A DNA stretch of 64,000 bases from Shewanella halotolerans (GTDB lineage: Bacteria; Pseudomonadota; Gammaproteobacteria; Enterobacterales; Shewanellaceae): positions 2,480,001-2,544,000 of the forward strand of contig NZ_CP080417.1 of the NCBI RefSeq assembly GCF_019457535.1. Reading direction: 5' to 3'. The first letter of the stretch is position 1. Each line of letters opens with the position of its first letter. Both the position numbers and the translations under genes were made by a program. The notes beneath the pieces were generated by a model that worked only from the letters and a program-made list of their open reading frames with translations, searched no databases and had not been told where the DNA came from. This document shows, one piece after another, positions 42,569 through 50,465 of this stretch.

Positions 42569-45130
42569 CTAAGCCAGGGCCTTAGAGACCTTCTCATAAA
42601 GGTCTTTCGACAGATCCGGCAAGGCCAATATCTCCTGCAGAGCACTACGCATCAATTGCTGGCGCTTTTCATCAAACTTCTTAAATTGGATCAGCGGCGT
42701 AATGATACGTGCAGCCACCTGTGGGTTTAAGGTATTGAGTTTAATGATAGCTTCAGTCAGAAAGCGATAACCACTACCGTCAATACGATGGAACACCTCT
42801 GGGTTTGCCGCCGCGAACGCGCCGATTAAGGAGCGTACCCTGTTAGGGTTGGCAAAGCTAAAGGCGCTATGCTGGGTTAGCTCTCGCAGTGCATCACAGC
42901 GATCTTCGCCCGGACAGCATGCCTCCAGCGTCAGCCATTTATCCATCACCAACGGCGTATCGGCCCACTTCTGTTGGAAGTCTTGCAGTAGACTGGCGCG
43001 CAGCTCAGACTGCTCAAGGTTAAGCGCAGCCAGAGCACCCAGGCTATCTGTCATGTTGCCAGCCTGTTCATATTGGCACTGGGCCAGGCCTTGATGAGCA
43101 TCCGAAGTGTGCAGCAGTAAACCGAGGCAGGCATTTTTCAGGGCTCTCGCCCCGGCATCATCTAACAGACTCAGCTCACGATAACGCGCAAGTAGCTCAT
43201 CTTCACAGCCAGCGGCGATCTCTTCGAGCATAAACTCGCGGGCCGCAGCCAGGGCGTCGAGATCGACACTAGTCACCTGCTCTACCAGGGTATTCAGGCT
43301 TGGGAACCTAAGAACCTCTGCAAGCAATGCCTGATCTAGCTGCTCATCGAGCAGTAAGCCTTTCACCCCATCGACCAAGCGCGGATCGACATACATCGCC
43401 TTCTGCGCCTTAAGGTGGGCCACATTTTGCCAAACCGCCTGACTAAAGAGTGCAGCCGAAGCCTCCCACTTGGCCACCTCGCTGCTGGCATAACGCATCA
43501 GGTGGATAAGTTGCTCTACGCTATAGTCGAAGTTAAGTCTCACCGGCGCCGAGAAATTTTGCAGCAGCGAAGGCACAGGCTGCTCGCTCATGCCGTTAAA
43601 CACCAGCTCTTGCTCTGCCTCGGTGATGCTATAGACTTGGCTGAGTAGCGAGCGTCCGTCGCTGCCAAGCAGCTCTAGATCGAGTGGGATATGCAGCGGC
43701 AATTTCTCACTCTGCTCCGGCGTCGGCGGCGTATGCTGACGCAGGCTCAGACGATATTCTTGTTTTTCGGCGTCATAGCGCTCGGCGACCGAAAGCTCAG
43801 GGGTACCCGACTGGCTATACCAACGTCTGAACTGAGTCAGATCCACGCCGCTGGCATCTTCCATCGCCGCGACAAAATCATCACAGGTCACGGCCTGACC
43901 GTCATGACGCTCGAAATAACACTTCATCCCCGCCTGGAAACCCTGCTCACCGAGCAGGGTGTGCATCATGCGGATCACCTCTGCGCCCTTGTTGTAGACG
44001 GTTACGGTATAGAAGTTATTCATCTCGATCACAGACTCGGGACGAATGGCATGGGCCATTGGGCCACTGTCTTCGGCGAACTGCTGGTTCTTGATCACCT
44101 TGATGGCATGAATACGGTTGACCGCTCGCGAGCCCACATCTGAGCTGAATTCCTGATCGCGAAACACCGTCAGGCCCTCTTTCAGACTCAGCTGGAACCA
44201 GTCGCGGCAGGTGACGCGGTTACCCGTCCAGTTATGGAAATACTCATGGCCCACTACAGACTCGATGCCGTGATAATCTTCATCGGTTGCCGAGTCTTTG
44301 TCTGCCAACACATATTTAGTGTTGAACACGTTCAGGCCCTTGTTCTCCATGGCCCCCATGTTGAAGAAATCCACGGCGACTATCATGTAGATATCGAGAT
44401 CATATTCGAGATCGAAGCGGCTCTCATCCCAGGCCATCGACTTCTTCAGCGATGCCATGGCGTGGTGTGCCTTGTGCAGGTTGCCCTTGTCAACGAAGAC
44501 CTGCAGCGCAACCTCGCGGCCGCTTTTAGTGGTAAAGCTATCGTCCAGCAGGTCGAAATCACCCGCGACTAAGGCAAACAGGTACGCCGGTTTCGGGAAA
44601 GGGTCTTCCCAACAGACGAAGTGACGTCCGCCGTCAATATCGCCTGAATCGACACGGTTACCGTTGCTCAGAAGGTAAGGAAACGCCGCCTTGTCGGCTT
44701 CGATGCGCACCTTGTAAATCGCCAGCACATCGGGGCGATCGAGGAAATAGGTGATGCGTCTAAAACCTTCTGCCTCACACTGAGTGCAGTAGGCGCCATC
44801 TGACATGTATAGGCCTTCCAGCGCCAGGTTGGCCTCGGGATCCAGCTTGGTCACTATGGTGAGTTCAAAGTCCGCTAAGTCTGTTTCAATACACAGCTGC
44901 CCCTCGGTGACGCGATAATCATGACGCTTACCATCGACCAACAGCTGGCTAACGCTTAAGCCTTCACCGTCCAGCTCAAGGGTGTGTGCAGCATCGTTTA
45001 GACGCTTCACCTGGCTGACCGCAGTCACCTGAGTATTGGCACCATCGAGCACAAAGGAGAGGTCCACCTGAGTAATAGTGAAATCTGGTGCGCGATAGTC
45101 TTTTAAATATTTGGCCTTAACCTGTGCCAT
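42569..45130 (-). CDS. pepN: Aminopeptidase N
   Basis: An 853-residue M1 zinc aminopeptidase that removes N-terminal residues from peptides in the cytoplasm. The active site is complete: GAMEN substrate motif (NMGAMENKGLNVFN), zinc motif HEYFH with His295 and His299 (E. coli His297/His301), and the second glutamate in LKEGLTVFRD. I chose the ATG at 45130 (MAQVKAKYLKDYRAPDF), which gives the family N-terminus; the longer frame adds 14 atypical residues. A terminator for the upstream prc gene lies just before it. Single gene, no signal peptide. Confidence 0.97.
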   Translation of the reverse strand: MAQVKAKYLKDYRAPDFTITQVDLSFVLDGANTQVTAVSQVKRLNDAAHTLELDGEGLSVSQLLVDGKRHDYRVTEGQLCIETDLADFELTIVTKLDPEANLALEGLYMSDGAYCTQCEAEGFRRITYFLDRPDVLAIYKVRIEADKAAFPYLLSNGNRVDSGDIDGGRHFVCWEDPFPKPAYLFALVAGDFDLLDDSFTTKSGREVALQVFVDKGNLHKAHHAMASLKKSMAWDESRFDLEYDLDIYMIVAVDFFNMGAMENKGLNVFNTKYVLADKDSATDEDYHGIESVVGHEYFHNWTGNRVTCRDWFQLSLKEGLTVFRDQEFSSDVGSRAVNRIHAIKVIKNQQFAEDSGPMAHAIRPESVIEMNNFYTVTVYNKGAEVIRMMHTLLGEQGFQAGMKCYFERHDGQAVTCDDFVAAMEDASGVDLTQFRRWYSQSGTPELSVAERYDAEKQEYRLSLRQHTPPTPEQSEKLPLHIPLDLELLGSDGRSLLSQVYSITEAEQELVFNGMSEQPVPSLLQNFSAPVRLNFDYSVEQLIHLMRYASSEVAKWEASAALFSQAVWQNVAHLKAQKAMYVDPRLVDGVKGLLLDEQLDQALLAEVLRFPSLNTLVEQVTSVDLDALAAAREFMLEEIAAGCEDELLARYRELSLLDDAGARALKNACLGLLLHTSDAHQGLAQCQYEQAGNMTDSLGALAALNLEQSELRASLLQDFQQKWADTPLVMDKWLTLEACCPGEDRCDALRELTQHSAFSFANPNRVRSLIGAFAAANPEVFHRIDGSGYRFLTEAIIKLNTLNPQVAARIITPLIQFKKFDEKRQQLMRSALQEILALPDLSKDLYEKVSKALA

Positions 45131-45159
45131 TAAGATTCCCTCATCTGAAAAGATTATAA

Positions 45160-45184
45160 AAAAACGCGCCAATAGCGCGTTTTT
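45160..45184. terminator. Terminator of prc
   Basis: The hairpin AAAACGCGC-CAATA-GCGCGTTTT lies between prc and pepN, with runs of A and T on both sides. Confidence 0.85.
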
Positions 45185-45202
45185 AAAAAATTTGGCTCAA
45201 TA

Positions 45203-47248
45203 TTATTTCGCCTGGTTTTTAGCCACTCTTTCCATATCCACTAGATCCAGTGTGATATAGACAGTCTCGTCGAGAAATGCATCCGGCGCCTTCACATCAT
45301 CTTCGGCGTCATCCAAAGACTTAAGCGCTTCGAGCCCATCCACGGCGCGCCGCTCGTTGAGACGTGCAAGTTGCTTCTCATCGTTGGTTTCACGCTCGGC
45401 TATGCGCTCTTTCTCAACCAAAGAGACGCTGGTTTCTTTGTGGCTCTTCTTAAACTCGGCAATATCTTGATCGATATAACCAAATTCAACGTCTTTCTTG
45501 ATACGTTGCTGGTGACGCGAGTCCAGATTGGTCACTAGCTCTGGAGTGATATCCCCAAGCGTACCGTACTGAGCCACGGGCACCTTATCCCAAGGCAGTG
45601 CGTTGGCTTCCTCGGCTTCGCCGTATTCGCCGGGCTCTAGTGCACTCGGGAATGGAATATCCGGCGTCACGCCCTTAAGCTGGGTGCTGCCACCGTTGAT
45701 GCGGTAGAACTTGGCGATGGTGTACTGCACATGGCCGATAGGCTTATCGTACATATCATAGATACGGCCCAGGCTCTTATGCTGCTGCACTGTGCCCTTA
45801 CCAAAGGTCGACTCACCTACGATAAGCGCGCGATCGTAGTCTTGCAGTGCGGCGGCGAAGATCTCAGATGCCGAGGCACTGTAACGATCCACCATCACGG
45901 TGAGCGGTCCAGAATAGGTCACACGGCCGTCGTTATCGCGGTTTTGCGACACCTTACCGTTAGCATCGCGGATCTGTACCACTGGGCCTTGCTCGATAAA
46001 CAGGCCGGTAAGCAGTGTCGCTTCGGTTAATGCGCCGCCACCATTACCCCTAAGGTCGATAACCACACCTTCAACCTTGGCGTCTTTTAGCTTAACCAGC
46101 TCTTTGGTGACATCTTGAGACAGGTTCATGTAGAAACCAGGAATCTTAATCACCCCAACCTTACGGCCGGCGTAATCACCGGTTTCCGGCTCGATCACCT
46201 CAGAAGTCGCGGCGCGATCCTCCAGACGGATCTTGTCACGCACTATGGTCACATCGATTGGCTTGGCAGAAGAGCCGCCCTTCTTAGGCAGGATCTGCAG
46301 CACGACCTTACTGCCCTTAGGCCCCTTGATCAGCTCGACCACATCATCCAGTCGCCATCCGATCACATCGACGATCTCTTTACCTTCCTGACCGACGCCC
46401 ACGATGCGATCTTCCGGCGCAAGCTTTTCGCTGTTGGCCGCAGGGCCGCCAGCAACCAGGCTCTTGATCACTGTGTAGTCATCATCCATCTGCAACACGG
46501 CACCTATGCCCTCCAGGCTCAAGTTCATCTCCATCTGGAAACGCTCGGCGTTGCGCGGTGACAGGTAGCTGGTGTGCGGCTCGACGCTGCGAGAGAAGGC
46601 ATTCATCACACCTTGGAAGACATCTTCACTCTTGGTCTGACTCAAACGCTTAATGGCATTGTTGTAGCGCTTCTCGAGCACCTTAACAATTTCATCCCAG
46701 TTCTTGCCGGTCAGCTTAAGGTTAAGGGCATCGTACTTGACCCGTTGACGCCACAGCTCATTGAGTTCGGCCTCATCTTTTGGCCAGGCGGCATCTTCTC
46801 TGTCGTATTGATAGCTATCGCCGGGGACGTTAAAGTCCATCTCCTTGTCGAGCAAGGATAAGGCGTAGGCAAAACGGTCGTAGCGACGCTGCTGTATCAG
46901 ATCAAACATCTTGTAGGCGGCAGTGAGATCGCCGCTTTTCAACATGTCGTCGAATTGAGTCGCATAAGGCTTGAAACTGTCGATATCACTCTGAAGCAAG
47001 ACATTACGGCGATAATCAAGCTGCTTAAGATAGCGGTCGAACACCTGCTCAGAGAAGGCGTCGTCCAGATCGAATCTATGATAATGGGCGCGAGTGAACA
47101 GGCCCGTCACTCGCTTACTCGCTACTTTATGTTGCGGCTCTTGCGTTAGAGAGGGCAACTCGCTAGATGGAATACTGGGCGTCAGTGCCCATGCCGAGAA
47201 TCCTACAAAGATGCTGGCAATGGATGCTGCCAGAGTGAGTTTTCGCAT
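45203..47248 (-). CDS. prc: Tail-specific periplasmic protease Prc
   Basis: A 681-residue exported PDZ protease (S41A) that degrades proteins by C-terminal recognition; in E. coli it also trims the peptidoglycan hydrolase MepS with NlpI. A signal peptide covers about residues 1-21 (TLAASIASIFVGFSAWA). The PDZ segment includes SLEGIGAVLQMDDDYTVIKSLVAGGPA. The Ser-Lys dyad is Ser459 in SASASEIF and Lys484 in TFGKGTVQ, spaced 25 residues as in E. coli. I chose the ATG at 47248 over a TTG two codons upstream. proQ lies 31 bp upstream on the same strand. Confidence 0.96.
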   Translation of the reverse strand: MRKLTLAASIASIFVGFSAWALTPSIPSSELPSLTQEPQHKVASKRVTGLFTRAHYHRFDLDDAFSEQVFDRYLKQLDYRRNVLLQSDIDSFKPYATQFDDMLKSGDLTAAYKMFDLIQQRRYDRFAYALSLLDKEMDFNVPGDSYQYDREDAAWPKDEAELNELWRQRVKYDALNLKLTGKNWDEIVKVLEKRYNNAIKRLSQTKSEDVFQGVMNAFSRSVEPHTSYLSPRNAERFQMEMNLSLEGIGAVLQMDDDYTVIKSLVAGGPAANSEKLAPEDRIVGVGQEGKEIVDVIGWRLDDVVELIKGPKGSKVVLQILPKKGGSSAKPIDVTIVRDKIRLEDRAATSEVIEPETGDYAGRKVGVIKIPGFYMNLSQDVTKELVKLKDAKVEGVVIDLRGNGGGALTEATLLTGLFIEQGPVVQIRDANGKVSQNRDNDGRVTYSGPLTVMVDRYSASASEIFAAALQDYDRALIVGESTFGKGTVQQHKSLGRIYDMYDKPIGHVQYTIAKFYRINGGSTQLKGVTPDIPFPSALEPGEYGEAEEANALPWDKVPVAQYGTLGDITPELVTNLDSRHQQRIKKDVEFGYIDQDIAEFKKSHKETSVSLVEKERIAERETNDEKQLARLNERRAVDGLEALKSLDDAEDDVKAPDAFLDETVYITLDLVDMERVAKNQAK

Positions 47249-47279
47249 CAACAAGTTACTCCTTTTAAACGATGAACAG

Positions 47280-47924
47280 TTATAACAGGATATGCTCTAC
47301 CGGGACTTTTACCGTTAATCCTGAATCTAACTGTACTTGAACATCTTCTTTCTTGATGTCCAGGACAACACCTGCAACAGGCGATTTACCTAGTTTGACA
47401 CTCACACGTTGATTTGGTTTCAACTCAGTCAGTGTTGCCGGGGTTAAATCCTTTGCCTCAACCTGTGGCTTGGCCGCTTTTGGCGCTGGTTTGTTACTAC
47501 GCTTAGGCAGTGGCTTCTTGAAGGCTTTCTTCTCTGGCTTAGGACCAGACTTATCTGTCTTCTCTGCTGCCGCTTTCGCCGCACGCTTTGCCTTAGCCTT
47601 CTCTTGGCTCTCCTTCAGTGTAGCCTGTGCATGGTCGATATGCTCTTGCTCCAGCTCGCCACACTCGTTGCCGTCGAGATCGACACGCTGTGCCCCAGCC
47701 TTAACCCCTTTCAGGTAACGCCAGCTACTGGTGTAACGGCGTAAGGCGATTCTTAATTGCGTTTTACTGACTTTAGAATCATCAGCTAACCTTTCAGCCA
47801 AGTCTTGAAACAATCCTATTTTTAGAGGCTTAGTTTCACCTTCAGCGATAAAGCATAAAGGAAATGTTTCATATAAATACGCAAGAATTGCGTTGGTGTC
47901 GGTCAACTTTTCTGTTGATTCCAT
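47280..47924 (-). CDS. proQ: RNA chaperone ProQ
   Basis: A 214-residue FinO-domain RNA-binding protein, a global binder of small RNAs and mRNA 3' ends. The N-terminal FinO domain (about residues 1-120) starts MESTEKLTDTNAILAYLYETF. A Lys/Ala/Pro-rich flexible linker follows, then a C-terminal Tudor-like domain (PNQRVSVKLGKSPVAGVVLDI). I chose the ATG at 47924: a GGAAG ribosome site is 5 nt ahead of it. Alternatives at 47927 and 47936 fit less well. It precedes prc, as in E. coli (proQ-prc). Confidence 0.95.
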   Translation of the reverse strand: MESTEKLTDTNAILAYLYETFPLCFIAEGETKPLKIGLFQDLAERLADDSKVSKTQLRIALRRYTSSWRYLKGVKAGAQRVDLDGNECGELEQEHIDHAQATLKESQEKAKAKRAAKAAAEKTDKSGPKPEKKAFKKPLPKRSNKPAPKAAKPQVEAKDLTPATLTELKPNQRVSVKLGKSPVAGVVLDIKKEDVQVQLDSGLTVKVPVEHILL

Positions 47925-48196
47925 CATTACTTCCACAGTTTAAAAGGGACTACCACCTCGCCGGGTTAACGTCGGCACTGGCGTGTCGTTCATATTGGTT
48001 AGACATCGGGTCGCTTATTTGCCTCAGGGCGGCGACCACACAATCCAACATACCTTATCAATTACAGTCAATAAACGCCATGTATTCATTTCAACTAATG
48101 AAAAATGTCACGGCGTGTTTTTGAATTCATCAAGCGGCCTATTATAAGGGCGCGCCAGACGAAAGCGACCATCAATTGTGCAAAATTGGTTGTAGT

Positions 48197-48655
48197 TTAA
48201 GCAAATAAAGCCTTTTCCAGACTTTTTACGCAGGACTCTAGCCCCAATTGATCCGCCTCGTCGAAACGAGAGAATGAAGGGCTATCGATATCGAGCACGC
48301 CGATCACCTGACCGTCGCGGCGCAGCGGGATGACAATTTCCGAGTTACTGGCGGCATCACAGGCGATGTGGCCGTCGAAGGCATGGACATCTGCGATGCG
48401 TTGGGTGATGTTACTCTGGGCCGCGGTGCCGCAAACCCCTTTACCCATAGGAATACGGGTACAGGCCACTTTCCCCTGGAAGGGGCCCAGAACCAGTTGT
48501 TCACCTTGCAGCATATAGAAGCCGACCCAGTTAATATCATCCAGATGCTCGTTAAGCAGCGCCGAGAAGTTCGCCATCGCGGTAACGAGATTGTCTTCGC
48601 CGCTAAACAGGGCTTCAACTTGACGGGTAAGCGTCGTATAACAAGGTGTACTCAT
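48197..48655 (-). CDS. msrC: Free methionine-(R)-sulfoxide reductase MsrC
   Basis: A 152-residue GAF-domain enzyme that reduces free methionine-R-sulfoxide. The redox cysteines appear in KVACTRIPMGKGVCGTAAQ and HIACDAASNSEIVIPL. It resembles E. coli YebR in length and N-terminus. It lies 17 bp downstream of yebG on the same strand, and may share the SOS-regulated promoter there (inference). The msrC, proQ and prc genes are neighbours in E. coli too. Confidence 0.93.
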   Translation of the reverse strand: MSTPCYTTLTRQVEALFSGEDNLVTAMANFSALLNEHLDDINWVGFYMLQGEQLVLGPFQGKVACTRIPMGKGVCGTAAQSNITQRIADVHAFDGHIACDAASNSEIVIPLRRDGQVIGVLDIDSPSFSRFDEADQLGLESCVKSLEKALFA

Positions 48656-48672
48656 ACAAATTTCCTAACAAT

Positions 48673-48969
48673 TTATGTTTTCGTTTCAGCTTTTGATTCT
48701 GCTTTTTTCGCAGGTTTCTTAGCCGGTGCAGCCTTTGTCACTGCGCCACCTTTTAAGAGTCCCATGAGCTGATCTTTATGTTCTGCCATGTAGAAACAGA
48801 GTTGTTCCAATGCATTTTCATCTAAGCCTAAATCAACTTGCTCGATAAAAGGAAGAAGATTATCCGCGATATCGAGCATCTTATCGTAGGCATCCGCCTC
48901 CTTCTTAGATGTGAATGTCATCTTCTCCACCCCTTCTCTGACTACGACAAATTTCGTTATAACTGCCAT
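48673..48969 (-). CDS. yebG: DNA damage-inducible protein YebG
   Basis: A 98-residue protein matching E. coli YebG, a LexA-regulated SOS protein of unknown activity. The N-terminal block MAVITKFVVVREGVEKMTF followed by TSKKEADAYDKML is almost the family consensus. The C-terminus is a Lys/Ala/Pro-rich tail (AAPAKKPAKK). I chose the ATG at 48969; the longer frame adds MRAD, unlike the family. A perfect CTG-N10-CAG LexA box lies 14 bp upstream of the start. Confidence 0.93.
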   Translation of the reverse strand: MAVITKFVVVREGVEKMTFTSKKEADAYDKMLDIADNLLPFIEQVDLGLDENALEQLCFYMAEHKDQLMGLLKGGAVTKAAPAKKPAKKAESKAETKT

Positions 48970-48980
48970 ATCCGCCCTCA

Positions 48981-49000
48981 CACTGTTTTTATATACAGTT
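48981..49000. promoter_or_regulatory. LexA box upstream of yebG
   Basis: CACTGTTTTTATATACAGTT contains the CTG-N10-CAG core at 48983-48998 with the A+T-rich centre of SOS boxes. It lies immediately upstream of yebG. Confidence 0.85.
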
Positions 49001-49177
49001 GTAGAATCTCATAAATACAACTTCTTATGCAAGTCTCAAACTTTATCTGTTAGAATCTGCTGCACTATTGGCTCCGGATTTGGGAGCCGCCTTATTAGGT
49101 ATTTCAATAGATTGACTATAGTAATATCTTATAGGCAATAGATTACTGGTCTATATCAAGAAATTTGCACTCTTGCT

Positions 49178-49840
49178 ATGACCTTAGATGACAGGAAGCG
49201 CCCCAGAACAGATATGAAAACAGAGGTGTTAGATAAGAGTATCGTTCTCTGCCGTGCTTGCGATCTGGTCGTGAGAAAACGCGCTTTGCCAACGGGTGTG
49301 CGGGCCCTCTGCCCTCGCTGCCACACTAACCTCTATGATACTCCTTACTGCTCCATCAACGGCATGTTGGCCCTGTGTATCACGGCGCTGGTGCTCTATT
49401 TTCCCGCTAACTTTTTCCCAGTGCTGGAGATGCACTTTCTGGGCAGTATTCGCACCACTACCATAGCCGGTGGTGCCATGGCCGTTGCCTCCCAAGGCTA
49501 TTGGGTGGTAGGCATCGCCGTATTAGTTGCAGCGGTGATTGCCCCCGGCCTGCTTATTCTATCAATTCTGACCCAGGTACTTATTGTCAAATACCGACTC
49601 AAGGTGCCCTTCTTTCGCAACATCTATAAGAAGCTACTGAAACAGCACAGCTTATTGGCCCAGCTCTCCATGCTGGAGATCTATATGATCAGCATCTTCG
49701 TCTCGGTATTTCAGCTCTCCGATTACACCGACCTCTATTTCGGTATCGGCACCTTCTGTTTCACTATGCTGTTTATCATGGTGATCTTCATGCAGCGGGA
49801 ATATGACATAGAACATATGTGGAGTGTGCTGGATGAGTAA
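49178..49840 (+). CDS. LetA-like protein, first half (PqiA domain)
   Basis: A 220-residue inner-membrane protein that corresponds to the N-terminal half of E. coli LetA (YebS). A zinc-ribbon (CRAC and CPRC pairs) precedes four hydrophobic segments such as LCITALVLYFPANFFPVL. LetA is the inner-membrane partner of the MCE tube LetB in lipid transport. The start codon could be the ATG at 49178 or one at 49214 (MKTEVLDKS); the latter gives a more family-like N-terminus. Its stop overlaps the second half's start by 8 bp. The fission is not a simple frameshift, since each half has its own ribbon. Confidence 0.88.
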   Translation: MTLDDRKRPRTDMKTEVLDKSIVLCRACDLVVRKRALPTGVRALCPRCHTNLYDTPYCSINGMLALCITALVLYFPANFFPVLEMHFLGSIRTTTIAGGAMAVASQGYWVVGIAVLVAAVIAPGLLILSILTQVLIVKYRLKVPFFRNIYKKLLKQHSLLAQLSMLEIYMISIFVSVFQLSDYTDLYFGIGTFCFTMLFIMVIFMQREYDIEHMWSVLDE

Positions 49841-50465
49841 GCTCAGCAGGCCTCCCCAGGGCGAATCATTGGGGCTAACCAACTGCCCCACCTGCAAGTT
49901 CCTCTGCCATCTGGAACAGGGTAACTGCCCGCGCTGCGGACAGGCGGTGCAGAGCCGGGATCGCACCAGCGTACAGAAAAGCTGGGCGCTGCTGATCACC
50001 GCCGCCATCTTGCTGTTTCCGGCCAACCTCTACCCCATCACCATCATGACCAGTCAGGGGCAGGTACGCCAGGACACCATCTTCAGCGGCATCAACCATT
50101 TGGTGCATCTAGACCTATTACCTATTGCCATTATTCTGTTTACCGCCAGTATCTTAGTACCCATGTTGAAGATTTTTGGTCTGGCGCTCTATCTTACAGC
50201 GATCAGCTATCGCCTGCCGATCTCAAAAAGGACACTCATGGCCGGCTTTCATATCATCGAATGGATAGGCCGCTGGTCCATGCTGGATCTGTTTGTGATC
50301 TCCATTACCGCGGCGCTCATTAACATGGGACAGATTTGGGATGCTAAACCGGCGCCGGCAGCCACCGCCTTTGCCTTGGTGATCCTGCTGACACAACTGG
50401 CCGCAAAAGTATTAGACACGCGTTTACTCTGGGACCGATTGGAATCGAAAGATGACACAAATTGA
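49833..50465 (+). CDS. LetA-like protein, second half (PqiA domain)
   Basis: A protein of about 210 residues that corresponds to the C-terminal half of LetA. It again starts with a zinc ribbon (CPTC and CPRC pairs) followed by membrane helices (ITAAILLFPANLYPI, LFTASILVPMLKIFGLALYL). I chose the ATG at 49833, which overlaps the first half's stop in ATGAGTAA; an in-frame start at 49824 adds MCW. It ends 14 bp inside letB. The three-gene chain letA1-letA2-letB is thus translationally coupled. Confidence 0.88.
   Translation: MSKLSRPPQGESLGLTNCPTCKFLCHLEQGNCPRCGQAVQSRDRTSVQKSWALLITAAILLFPANLYPITIMTSQGQVRQDTIFSGINHLVHLDLLPIAIILFTASILVPMLKIFGLALYLTAISYRLPISKRTLMAGFHIIEWIGRWSMLDLFVISITAALINMGQIWDAKPAPAATAFALVILLTQLAAKVLDTRLLWDRLESKDDTN

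Noticed and set aside
49178..50465. Frameshift breaking a single LetA gene
   Set aside because: Each half begins with its own zinc ribbon and plausible start, and the overlap is an ATGAGTAA coupling; this is fission, not a broken gene.
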